Shown in pieces: positions 1 to 7,732 of a DNA stretch of 64,000 nt (position 1 is its first letter; each line of letters starts with the position of its first letter). The position numbers and the translations under genes were made by a program. The notes under the pieces were generated by a model, which saw only the letters and a program-made list of their open reading frames with translations, did not search any database and was not told the DNA's origin. Source of the DNA: Salinisphaera sp963835375 (lineage in GTDB: Bacteria > Pseudomonadota > Gammaproteobacteria > Nevskiales > Salinisphaeraceae); assembly GCA_963835375.1 (NCBI GenBank), contig CAWIGB010000038.1, positions 186,001 through 250,000 on the forward strand, in the 5' to 3' direction.

Positions 1-78
1 ATGTTGTAAGCAAACGTTTAGTGTTGCAACTCAAGACCTAACCCTGAGCCTATGTGACCCCGAGACCACGCGCTCAAA

Positions 79-127
79 TTGACCCAGATCAATCGCGCGG
101 CGAGCAGGCCGGCTTAAAATAAAGAAT
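79..127 (+). promoter_or_regulatory. Predicted FNR/Anr-type class II promoter of the universal stress gene
   Basis: TTGACCCAGATCAA at 79-92 matches the FNR/Anr box TTGAT-N4-ATCAA with one mismatch. A -10-like TAAAAT lies at 115-120. The box is centred at about 85.5, so a start site near 127 would put it at -41.5, the class II spacing. The stress gene begins at 206 with GGGGAAGA upstream as ribosome site. Nothing else is recognised in bases 1-205. The spacing is seen directly; regulation by oxygen is inferred from the known behaviour of Anr-controlled Usp genes. Confidence 0.6.
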
Positions 128-205
128 CCGAAAAAACTTAGGTTTCGGTATTTCCTGCGGGTTTATTGAAAGCACGGCATAACTATTACATCGGGGAAGA
201 TTGGC

Positions 206-1054
206 ATGAGCTACAAAAGCATAGTTGTTGCTGCTCACGGCACACACAATGAGCGCACCCTGAATACAGCCGCGTCGGTTGCGGCGCAGTTCGAGGCGCA
301 TTTATCCGGGTCGTTCGTGTGCAAGCCTCTTTACTATTATTACCCGACCGCCTATGGAATTGATTTGAGGGCCAATATAGACAAACATCGCCGTGCGGCC
401 GAAAAGCGGGCTGACTTGGCCAAGACCGCTTTTGAAAAGGCCTGTCGTGCATATGGTGTGACCAATTCGGATTGGCAAGTCTCTGAGGGGGAGGTTCTGA
501 GAACGCTCAACTCGCAGGCACGCTATGCGGACGTGGTTTTTATGACCCAAACGGAGATTGACCGCCCTACGGATTTGCAGGACGACGATCCAGACCTCCC
601 GGCCAAAGTGGCGATTGCATCGGCACAGCCGGTGATTGTGGTGCCTTGTGTCGGCCACTTGGAAACGTTCGGAAAGCGGGTGTTGGTGGCTTGGAATGGC
701 TCTCGCGAAGCCACACGCGCGGTGCGCGAAGCGCTGCCTTTGCTATCCACCGCAGAGCAGGTGGTCATCCTGGCTATCAATCCGGAAACCAGTGACTACC
801 GAGGCTTCGGCGACGAGCCTGGAGCGGACATCGCCCTTTACTTGGCGCGCCACGGCGTCAATGTGGAAGTGACGAAAACGACCCACGACGGCGGCGATGT
901 GGCCGACATCCTCCTGTCAAGAGCAGCCGACCTGAGTGCCGATCTTATTTGCATGGGAGCCTATGGCCATTCCCGCTTGCGCGAGCTGACGCTTGGCGGC
1001 GTGACGCGAAAAATCATGCGGCAAATGCCGGTGCCGGTCTTGTTGGCTCATTAA
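206..1054 (+). CDS. Tandem-domain universal stress protein (UspA family)
   Basis: A 282-residue cytoplasmic protein made of two Usp domains, about residues 1-150 and 155-282. The second domain keeps the nucleotide-binding signature G-x2-G-x9-G-G-V-T (MGAYGHSRLRELTLGGVT near residues 251-268). The first domain lacks it, as is common in tandem Usp proteins. It ends in the usual PVPVLLAH strand, so the C-terminus looks natural even though an IS end begins at the base after its TAA stop. The ATG at 206 is chosen because a purine-rich ribosome site lies just upstream. Usp proteins aid survival under starvation, oxygen limitation or other stress; the exact partner is unknown. Confidence 0.9.
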   Translation: MSYKSIVVAAHGTHNERTLNTAASVAAQFEAHLSGSFVCKPLYYYYPTAYGIDLRANIDKHRRAAEKRADLAKTAFEKACRAYGVTNSDWQVSEGEVLRTLNSQARYADVVFMTQTEIDRPTDLQDDDPDLPAKVAIASAQPVIVVPCVGHLETFGKRVLVAWNGSREATRAVREALPLLSTAEQVVILAINPETSDYRGFGDEPGADIALYLARHGVNVEVTKTTHDGGDVADILLSRAADLSADLICMGAYGHSRLRELTLGGVTRKIMRQMPVPVLLAH

Positions 1055-1942
1055 GAGGGTGTTTACATAACCCGTCGAGTTAATCGGGCGGCGAGCATTC
1101 GCGCTTGTGCCAGCCAGACCCAGGTTTCGGCCACGTCTGTGCGGCGGTCGTGATGCATGACCAGCCGCCGGGCGCGCTCGATCCAGGCATGGGTGCGTTC
1201 CACGACCCAGCGCTTGCGGCCTTTGACCTTCTTGCCGGCGTCGTAACCGGTCGCGCCGCCCTGCGGCGAGCCCCGGTTGGACTGGGCGTCAATCGCCGAG
1301 GCCGTGGGCGCGTTGTTCCGGCCCAGGCGAGCGCGCCACTGCGCGCGGAGCCGGTCGTGCATGGCTTCGAACTTGCCCTGGGCCATCCAGCGCCGGAACG
1401 TGCGATAGACGTTCTGCCAGGTCGGGAAATCGGCCGGCAGCATGCGCCAGGCACAGCCTGTGCGCACCACGTAGCAGCAGGCGTCAACAAGCAAGCGCCG
1501 GGGATAGGCCGGCGGCTTACCTCGGCCCGTGACTTCGAAGATATCGGCCACCAGCGCCCATTCGGCGTCGGTCAGCGAACTCGCATAGCGGCCGGCTGTG
1601 TCCGACGCGCGATGGGCCGGGCCATAGCCATAACGGCCGGACGAATCGGGTTCGACCTCGGCTTGTTTTTCTGCGGGCGTTCGGGGGTGATGGGTCCGCG
1701 TGATCCCGGCTTTGGCCAGTGCATCAGCCAGCGTATTACGGTGTACCCGGAGTCCGGTCCGCCGCGTGAAAGCCGCGCCGATCTCCGTCATGGAAGACAA
1801 CGGCTTGGCGGTTACGATCTCCCGAAGCACCGGATAATGTTCAGGCCCCATCTTCTTGGGGTGGCCTGTCTGAGCCATACCGGCAATCTGGTTCAAGCAA
1901 ACCGCCAGCCTATTGGGGCCGTCCTATTATGTAAACACCCTC
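1055..1942 (-). mobile_element. IS5-family element, internally deleted
   Basis: The element is bounded by perfect 16-bp inverted repeats, GAGGGTGTTTACATAA at 1055-1070 and its reverse complement at 1927-1942. It is 888 bp long. The base before the left end is the last base of the uspA stop codon. Left flank TTAA (1051-1054) and right flank CTAG (1943-1946) both fit the YTAR target preferred by several IS5 groups but are not identical, so no clean target duplication is seen. The transposase inside lacks part of its catalytic core, so the element probably moves only if a full-length copy acts in trans. Confidence 0.85.
1063..1896 (-). pseudogene. IS5-family transposase with central DDE deletion
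   Basis: The 277-residue reading frame begins with a helix-turn-helix region of about 75 residues. A DUF4096-like segment follows (SSLTDAEWALVADIF, then GCAWRMLPADFPTWQNVYRTF). The catalytic region starts normally around ASAIDAQSNRGSPQ and TGYDAGKKVKGRK, then jumps directly to the C-terminal RWVVERTHAWIERARR. Family members have roughly a hundred residues between these blocks, including the second catalytic Asp. The deletion keeps the frame, so the remnant may still be translated. First Asp and final Glu blocks are present, but the enzyme should be inactive. It could alternatively be a DNA-binding derivative that represses transposition. Confidence 0.8.
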
Positions 1943-1980
1943 CTAGGGGTTCAGCCGTTGAGCCGCGGCTTCCAGGTAGA

Positions 1981-3364
1981 GAGCTACGCTCATTTCTGGT
2001 GTATGAGCGATTGAAGGAGGCGGCACCCACCTGCTGAAATTAGTAAGACCAATCACTGATTTCAGACGACAGAACAGGTGCCACCACCATGCGAGACGAT
2101 ACGACGATTGCCTTTACTGATCCAGCCTTTGCGGACGCTTTGTCCGATCTGGTCCGTGACGGCGCACAGCGCATCATCAAACAGGCCGTACAAGCCGAGC
2201 TGGATGCGTTTCTGCAGGCGAACACCGATCGAGACGGCGCTGGGCGCCGTGAAGTGGTCCGCAATGGGTACCAACCCGAACGCGACGTGCTCACGGGCGT
2301 TGGCCCGGTCTCGGTGGCGCTGCCCAAGACGCGGGATCGGGCTGGACGAGGCCGACATTTTTCCTCGGCGTTGCTGCCGCCGTATTTGAAGAAAACACGC
2401 CGGCTGGAATCGGTGCTGCCGTGGCTGTATCTCAAGGGCGTATCGACCAACGACTTCGACGAAGCGCTCAAGGCGCTGTTCGGTGAGTCGGTCAAAGGTC
2501 TGTCGGCGTCGACGATCAGCCGGCTCAAAGTTGGCTGGGAGCACGAGTACGACACGTTCCGAGAGCGTGACTGGCGCGGTCACGAAATAGTGTATCTCTG
2601 GGCCGACGGCATTTACGTCAATGTGCGCGCCGCCGAGCGGCGTTGCGTGCTGGTGATCATCGGCTGTGATCGTCACGGCCGCAAGCACTTCCTGGCCATC
2701 GAAGAAGGCTTCCGGGAATCGACCGAGAGCTGGAAAGCGCTGCTGCTGAGCCTGCGTGATCGCGGGGTGACCGTCGCGCCCAAGCTGGCTGTCGGTGACG
2801 GCGCGATGGGCTTCTGGAGCGCGCTGGCCGAGGTGTATCCGAAGACCGCGGTTCAGCGATGCTGGGTCCATAAGACTGCGAACGTGCTCGACAAGCTGCC
2901 CAAACGGATACAACCGCAGGCCAAAGGCCATCTTCACGAGATCTGGCAAGCCGATACGCGTCATCACGCCGAGCAGGCCTTTGATCGGTTTGTTGCGACC
3001 TACGCCGACAAATATCCGAAAGCCACGGCGTGCCTGCAAAAAGATCGATCCGAACTGCTGGCTTTCTATGACTTCCCGGCGGCGCACTGGCAGCACCTGC
3101 GTACCAGCAATCCGATCGAATCCACCTTTGCCACGATCCGCTTGCGAACTGCGGCCACACGCCATTGCGTGAGCGCCAAAAGCGGCTTGGCATTGGTCCA
3201 CCAACTGGCGATGAGCGCCCAGAAACGCTGGCGTCGATTACGCGGCTTCAAGCAACTCGCCGACGTCGTTGATGGCGTCCAATTCATCGACGGAATAGAC
3301 GAGCGACAAATCAGCAGGAAAGCCGCCTAGCTTCTTTTCCATACACCAGATTTGACAGTAACTC
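1981..3364 (+). mobile_element. Complete IS256-family insertion sequence with 9-bp target duplication
   Basis: Imperfect terminal inverted repeats of about 25 bp occur at 1981-2005 and 3340-3364. They share TCTGGTGTATG and match at about 21 of 25 positions. The direct repeat CCAGGTAGA flanks the element at 1972-1980 and 3365-3373, a 9-bp target-site duplication typical of the family (8-9 bp). The element is 1384 bp and contains one intact transposase gene. It sits about 40 bp from the IS5 remnant, with no recognisable gene at the target. An identical duplication and an intact ORF suggest a recent insertion. Confidence 0.93.
2089..3330 (+). CDS. IS256-family (Mutator-type) transposase
   Basis: A full-length 413-residue transposase. 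The catalytic triad is visible as Asp173 (YLWADGIYVNV), Asp237 (AVGDGAMGFW) and Glu344 (TSNPIESTFATIR). The C-x2-H block RCWVHK at about 258-261 follows the second Asp, as in the Transposase_mut family. The first 100 residues hold the N-terminal DNA-binding part. It is the only gene of the IS256 element, with its start about 110 bp inside the left terminal repeat. No frameshift or missing block is seen, so the protein is predicted to be active and to work by a copy-out-paste-in DDE mechanism. Confidence 0.95.
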   Translation: MRDDTTIAFTDPAFADALSDLVRDGAQRIIKQAVQAELDAFLQANTDRDGAGRREVVRNGYQPERDVLTGVGPVSVALPKTRDRAGRGRHFSSALLPPYLKKTRRLESVLPWLYLKGVSTNDFDEALKALFGESVKGLSASTISRLKVGWEHEYDTFRERDWRGHEIVYLWADGIYVNVRAAERRCVLVIIGCDRHGRKHFLAIEEGFRESTESWKALLLSLRDRGVTVAPKLAVGDGAMGFWSALAEVYPKTAVQRCWVHKTANVLDKLPKRIQPQAKGHLHEIWQADTRHHAEQAFDRFVATYADKYPKATACLQKDRSELLAFYDFPAAHWQHLRTSNPIESTFATIRLRTAATRHCVSAKSGLALVHQLAMSAQKRWRRLRGFKQLADVVDGVQFIDGIDERQISRKAA

Positions 3365-3373
3365 CCAGGTAGA

Positions 3374-3801
3374 CAAGACGCCGGGTAATTTCCGGTTTCT
3401 TTGTTTCTGGACGTCGAGATCATGGAGGCGGTTCGCCACACATTAGGGCCGTGCTTTGTGTTGTGCCTTTTGCCAATGGGTAGTTGAGTCCATCCAACCG
3501 ACGGTAAAACGCAAGAACTGATCCGCGACGCGCCGCTAATCAGAAGCTATGCGCGGCGGCGCTCCGTCGATATTGGCTTTGGGGCAAGAGAGGTGGGTCC
3601 AAGGTCCACTATTTCGAGCGCCCGCATTGCCTATATTCATGCCTAGAGCGTAAAGCTCCTTGTAAGGAAGGTGCCGGCGATTTCGTCACTGCGAAAATTC
3701 GAGAAATAGAGCGGTTGAGCTAGCCCGGCTCTCACGGACAGGTAAATCAAGCCACTGCTTGATGACATTCTTTCACCTCACGGTAAATAAGAGAACTCGT
3801 C
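3374..3801. other. Intergenic stretch between the IS256 element and the secreted protein gene
   Basis: No coding region is recognised in these 428 bases. Base composition is lower in GC than the chromosome around it. The part nearest the gene at 3802 has a short inverted repeat, ATCAAG at 3746-3751 and CTTGAT at 3758-3763. Two similar GGTAAAT words lie at about 3741 and 3783. They may belong to the promoter of the downstream gene. Confidence 0.4.
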
Positions 3802-4389
3802 ATGAAAAAATTCGCCGCATTGTCCATAGCTTTATCCGCCACCGCCTTTATCGTCGCTCCGGCGCTATCCGTCGCCGCGGATAGCGATAATGGCGACACG
3901 ATCGTCGTTTCCGATTACGCACATGCCCAGGCTAGGATCGTGGACATCAATAAGAAGACGCGTGAGCTCACCCTGCGCAAGCAAGATGGCAACGAGATTG
4001 TAATTGTCGCAGGCAAAGAGGTACGCAACTTCGATCAGATCCAGAAGGGTGACATCGTCGAGGTTCAATACGAACGTGCCGCCGCCAGTCAGCTGAAAAA
4101 GACGAGTGATGACGACGTGGCCTCGGATGCCTCCGCCGCCCAGCGTGCCCCGGCCGGCGCCAAGCCGGGAATGACAGCCATGCGGACCTCGACAATCGTC
4201 GCCGAGGTCCGTGATGTTGATACCAAGAAACGCCTGCTCACCGTACAAGGGCCCCGCGGCGGCATCGTAACTCTTAAAGTTCCGGCCGACATGAAGGCCT
4301 TCGACAGTCTCAAGAAGGGTGACAAAATCTCCGCTGAGTACACCGAAGCCGTAGCGATTTCGGTGCGCACGCCAGAGAAAAATAACTAA
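3802..4389 (+). CDS. Secreted protein with two copies of a small beta-rich domain
   Basis: I do not recognise a named family. The 195-residue product starts with a signal peptide (MKKFAALSIALSATAFIVAP, cleavage probably after ALSVAA near 26). Two related segments follow: about residues 44-95 (ARIVDINKKTRELTLRKQDG to KGDIVEVQYERA) and about 133-185 (AEVRDVDTKKRLLTVQGPRG to KGDKISAEYTEA). Both have the pattern of OB-like or copper-tolerance periplasmic repeats, with an x-V-x-D-V/I-D-x-K-T/K-R entry and a KKGD or QKGD turn. The linker is rich in Ala, Asp and Pro. It is predicted to be periplasmic. It stands alone between mobile elements, so it may be cargo. Confidence 0.7.
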   Translation: MKKFAALSIALSATAFIVAPALSVAADSDNGDTIVVSDYAHAQARIVDINKKTRELTLRKQDGNEIVIVAGKEVRNFDQIQKGDIVEVQYERAAASQLKKTSDDDVASDASAAQRAPAGAKPGMTAMRTSTIVAEVRDVDTKKRLLTVQGPRGGIVTLKVPADMKAFDSLKKGDKISAEYTEAVAISVRTPEKNN

Positions 4390-4690
4390 AGAAGATCCTA
4401 GAGCAAGAGTTTTGCTCAATCGTGGTGTATAGGCAAAAGTTAAACAGGCACAGAGTGCGGGCGTACACCACCTGGTCTGTAAATTGGCCTGAGCCGGAAC
4501 AGCGGCAGGCCGTTCGCTACCCTTTCGTTGGAATTCGCCTGGACGTGAGTGACGAAAGGAGAAACGAATGGCCTGCCGGGGACACGATAATGACGCCGTG
4601 GCGGCAGCGGAACTGATTGCCGGGCGGGGGGATTACCGATCCAAGCGGGTCAAAAGTGGAATTCTCGTAATCTAACCCGAGGAGGTTCCC

Positions 4691-4771
4691 GTGAAGAGAT
4701 CCCGATATACCGACAGCCAGATACTGGCGATTCTCAATCAGGCGGAGGCCGGCACACCCGTACCGCAGTTT
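4691..4771 (+). pseudogene. IS3-family orfA fragment
   Basis: A GTG at 4691, preceded by GAGGAGGTTCCC, opens a frame reading MKRSRYTDSQILAILNQAEA then GTPVPQ. This is the start of orfA of the IS3 family, where KRSR-x-TD-x-QI-x-AIL-x-QAE-x-G is conserved. After about 24 residues the similarity ends and a stop follows. The upstream text GTCAAAAGTGGAATT (about 4650) also resembles leaders of such elements. No orfB or second terminal repeat is present, so this is a scrap. The stretch 4390-4690 holds no other gene that I can support. Confidence 0.7.
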
Positions 4772-4827
4772 TTCCGCACGCCCCGCGTTTGATGCAGCTG
4801 TCGCTCTCGGCTCGCATCTGATCGGGC

Positions 4828-4887
4828 AGCTAACGCCAAGCTCGTTCGGCGGCGCGCAGCGCCGTCCGAACGAAGCGCTTGTTGGAC
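4828..4887 (-). other. attC recombination site (59-base element)
   Basis: In cassette orientation the 60-bp site runs from GTCCAAC (fits RYYYAAC exactly; + strand 4887-4881) to GTTAGCT (one mismatch to GTTRRRY; 4834-4828). Between them lies an imperfect hairpin: CAAGC pairs with GCTTG, TCGTTCGG with CCGAACGA, and CGGCGC with GCGCCG. A single extra A sits in one arm and the loop is TGC. Unpaired bases of this kind are what the integrase recognises in folded attC. Length, end sequences and bulge all fit the class. Confidence 0.75.
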
Positions 4888-5586
4888 TGCACTTCAGCCA
4901 GCCACATACCGACCAACACTTTCGGCTACCAACGCAAGATGCTCATCGGCCCAGCGAGCCCACTTGTTGTAAGTCGGCGGCGCCAGGCTCGGAATGGTGC
5001 AGACGCGCTGTCGCGGGGCGTCGGTGAAGCTCGGTCCATTACCTCGGGAGGGCTCTGTCGCGAGCGATGCGCCCAAGACGCGCGATAGCTCCTTGGCCGA
5101 TCCAGCTCCGTGAACGATCAGGCAGCGAGGTGAGATGCTCTCAAGCAGGAATGCAAAAATCTCTGCACCGCGCGTAGCCCCGCCGTCGTGAACTGGCAGT
5201 CGGAGGTCGGAACTCATCGGCGAGCTGTAGCAGATCACATTGGTTTCGAGCACCCGCGTAGCGCCCGAACCACGTAGCGTCTCTACGAAACGATCCGTGT
5301 TGCGTCGAGTAGGTGACGGCGAACCTCCTGTTATCTCCTCGTACAAACCACGGCAGGTCTCTCCGTTCCGGTTGAAGAGCGCATCGAGATGGCGCTGATG
5401 TCCGCCTCGCATCTCGGCCGGGTAGCCCTTGTGTTGGCTCTTTCCGACGACGAAGACATCAGCCTTAAGCGGGTTTGAGAGTTCGGTCATCCACGGGCGG
5501 GGGAACTGACCATTCAGGGGCGCTGTCAATTCCCGAATAGTTGTCTCGAACTCGGCCTTCGTCATGACGTCCGCCGTGCAGTCCAA
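4834..5586 (-). mobile_element. Solitary integron gene cassette
   Basis: On the minus strand a boundary GTTGGAC (5587-5581) precedes an ORF that ends 6 bp before an attC-like site. The first half-site of that attC is GTCCAAC, the exact complement of GTTGGAC. This pairing is expected because the two halves come from one attC in the circular cassette. The cassette is therefore 5586 to 4834, 753 bp, read leftwards. The attC end continues as TTAGCT from the neighbouring sequence. No integrase gene or second complete attC is visible, so the cassette is isolated beside IS debris. Confidence 0.75.
4894..5565 (-). CDS. Cassette-borne protein resembling the uracil-DNA glycosylase superfamily
   Basis: A 223-residue protein of unknown function. 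Its order of blocks resembles the UDG fold: ADVFVVGKSQHKGYPAE (about 35-51) like the V-G-x-N-P strand, TNVICYSSPMSSDLR (about 110) like the second core block, and CLIVHGAGSAKELSRVLG (about 147-164) like the strand carrying a late catalytic residue. Family assignment is tentative. The ATG at 5565 is preferred over one at 5619 because it lies 21 bp inside the cassette boundary, the normal place for cassette genes, while 5619 lies outside. The TGA stop is 6 bp before attC. GC content is lower than in flanking chromosomal genes. Confidence 0.65.
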   Translation of the reverse strand: MTKAEFETTIRELTAPLNGQFPRPWMTELSNPLKADVFVVGKSQHKGYPAEMRGGHQRHLDALFNRNGETCRGLYEEITGGSPSPTRRNTDRFVETLRGSGATRVLETNVICYSSPMSSDLRLPVHDGGATRGAEIFAFLLESISPRCLIVHGAGSAKELSRVLGASLATEPSRGNGPSFTDAPRQRVCTIPSLAPPTYNKWARWADEHLALVAESVGRYVAG

Positions 5587-5754
5587 CGCCAATTCGACGA
5601 TATTTTGTAGACATAACACGCGAACAGAAAACGCGAATTACCCACATAAACCGCCGGTAAGCTTGCTCGGTCTCAACCTTAAAGTGCAAGCCGCGCGAGC
5701 CGATTATCGACCGGATACGCCGGAGAATTACTGACTCGCGCGCTCACTGGTAGA

Positions 5755-6766
5755 TCAGCCGCTCAACAACCCATTAAAAAAATGCGTCGCATTGATCTCA
5801 AGATGATCCACGTCGTACCCGCCTTCCTGAATCACGCAGATCGGCTTGCCGGTTTGGGCCAGTAGCTTGCCCATCTTCTGGAAGCCTTCGGAGGTGACGG
5901 ACACTTTGGCCTGCGGGTCTTCGTAGTAGGTATCGAAGCCGAGCGCCACGACGATGACGTCGGCCTCGAACAGGCGGATGGCGGTCAGCGCTTCGTCGAA
6001 TTTCTCGAAGAAGAAGCTCTCAGCTCGAGCCGTGCGGCATGGGCAGGTTGAGGTTGAAGCCATAGCCGCGGCCGGCGCCGCGTTCGTCTTCATAGCCGCT
6101 GACGACGGGGTAGAAGTTGGTGGGGTCGCCGTGGATGGAGACGTAGAGCACGTCGTCGCGGTCCCAGAAGATTTCCTGTATGCCCTGGCCGTGGTGCATG
6201 TCGGGATCGAGCACGGCGACCTTGTCGTAGGTCTGGCGCAGGTAGTCGGCGGCGATGGCGGCGTTGTTGAGGAAGCAGAAGCCGCCGGCGGCGTCCGGGC
6301 GGGCGTGGTGGCCCGGCGGGCGGCAGACGGCGTAGGCGGCTTTCTGGCCGGCCGCGATGTCGTCGGCGGCGGAGAGGGCACACTGGGCGCTGGTGTAGGC
6401 GGCTTTCCAGGTATTCGGCCCGATCGGCGAGCTGCCGTCGGCGATATAGAAGGCGGTTTCGGCGAGGATGCCCTTCATCGGGTTGCCTTCGCGGACGTAG
6501 ATGTTCGACATCACTTCCTCGCCCCAGTCTTCCGGCCAGCGGCGGTGGGCGGATTCCAGATAGCGCAGGTAGCCCATGTCGTGCACGGCCGAAATGGGGT
6601 TCATGCCGTGGTCGCGCGGCGTATCGAGCTCGACGCCCAGGCCTTTCAGCGCGGCCAGCAGGGGCGGAATACGCGCCGGCACTTCCTGCGGCGAGCGCAT
6701 GGCGCCGCGGGTGAGATAGCTCTTGGGGTGGTGCTGGTTCTGGGTTTCGTCGAAGTAGGCTTTCAC
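5755..6766 (-). CDS. Acetylpolyamine amidohydrolase / histone deacetylase family, frameshifted
   Basis: Predicted zinc-dependent deacetylase that removes acetyl groups from polyamines or related amines. Conserved pieces are visible: RPPGHHARPDAAGG with the catalytic His pair, DPDMHHGQGIQ with zinc-binding Asp and His, and, after a break, ALGFDTYYEDP with the second zinc Asp and EGGYDVDHL with the transition-state Tyr. The break near 6022 is one extra base after CACGGCTCGAGC; removing it joins NLPMPHGSS to ESFFFEKFDEA. I favour the GTG at 6766 (VKAYFDETQNQ) because family homology begins there, though an ATG at 6841 is in frame. The nearby aldehyde dehydrogenase and aminotransferase would suit polyamine breakdown. 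Confidence 0.82.
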
Positions 6767-7056
6767 TGGGCTTTTCCCGTGCCGAGGTGGATGGGCGGCC
6801 GTGCTGGCGTGGCCGCTGAATGAAGCGTCTGTCGGCAACATACGCTTTGGGTGTTTGGGGCTGCAATGGGGTGGTTGGCCCGCGGTTTGATTGCGTGGCT
6901 AAACGCTGAGGCGTGGGCGTTTCGCGGTTGGGATGTTGTCTTGATGCCGGGCTTGGGATTGGGGTTCGCGCTGTTGGTGTGCGTTGTGTTGGTTGGTTAT
7001 TGGTGGGGCGGTCCGGTAGGGCGGTTTTTGTTTCGGGCCACAGGGAGGGGAGTTTG

Positions 7057-7540
7057 GTTTCGCACTGAGTGCGAGTCCCTTCTTTGCTTGCTCAAAAAAG
7101 GAACCAAGAAAAGAGCACCCGCATCGCGCCGGCTGCGCCGGTGCCCTGCGATGCTCGCGTCGACGGGATGCGGCAAAACTCGGCGTTGGCCGTCCTCAGA
7201 CATTTGCCGCACCGGCGCAGTGCGCCGGACACCCGTCGCCGCTGCGCGTCTCCGTCGCCTCAGACGGGAGGCAATACAGGCGGCCAACTCCCACGGTTTT
7301 TGGCTGCCGTGTCTGTATTCGGGTTCCCTTGAGCGCAGCGCCGAGCAGTGGAGGCTGCAAGAGGAAAAAGACAGCCGTGTGTTGAGTGCCGCGTAGCGGG
7401 CGAGTTTCGCGGCTGTCCCTCTTGCGGCCGGAGCCGCGCAGGGCACCGATGCGAAGCATCGGCGCAAGGAGGGTGTCCTTTCCTTTGCTTCCTTTCGTTT
7501 GGACAAGCAAACGAAAGGGAGTCGCACATCAGTGCGAAAC
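7057..7540. repeat. Large imperfect palindromic element (about 480 bp)
   Basis: The outer arms begin GTTTCGCACTGAGTGCGA (7057) and end with the reverse complement-like TCGCACATCAGTGCGAAAC (7522-7540). Matching continues inward for about 65 bp through CCCTT..CTTTGCTTG..GGAACCAAG..GCACCC, and the word CGGTGCCCTGCG is also shared between the arms. The centre is GC-rich, with no convincing gene despite open frames. A short copy of the tips occurs at 18808-18829, so this is a dispersed family. The whole stretch 6767-7670 between the deacetylase gene and the terminator is filled by this element and its flanks. Confidence 0.65.
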
Positions 7541-7676
7541 CCCAAGCCAGACGCATTCGAAACATTGAGGTAGCGTTTCGCCTCGACGATGGCAAGCTGC
7601 CAGCTGGCCACCGTACATTTTGCCGAACAGTGTTGACAACCAAACCACGACAACCCCGAACAACAAACACAAAAAA

Positions 7677-7696
7677 AGGCGGCCCGAAGGCCGCCT
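7677..7696 (-). terminator. Rho-independent terminator of the aldehyde dehydrogenase gene
   Basis: On the minus strand AGGCGGCC-TTCG-GGCCGCCT forms a perfect 8-bp stem with a stable UUCG loop, followed at once by a run of T. It lies 37 bp beyond the stop codon of the gene at 7733. Confidence 0.92.
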
Positions 7697-7732
7697 CTCA
7701 ATACGCTCGAACGCGTAAAGCGTCGAAGCCGA

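Noticed and set aside
4422..4690. Possible small gene (MACRGHDNDAVAAAEL start near 4568) before the IS3 fragment
   Set aside because: About 35 codons, no family, and overlaps what looks like the leader of the IS remnant.
5565..5619. Upstream ATG at 5619 for the cassette gene
   Set aside because: It lies outside the cassette boundary at 5586/5587, and the added 18 residues look unlike the rest; the ATG at 5565 suits a cassette gene.
6851..7730. Several open frames of 60-234 codons on both strands
   Set aside because: They lie within the large palindromic element, lack any protein pattern and follow the repeat's symmetry.
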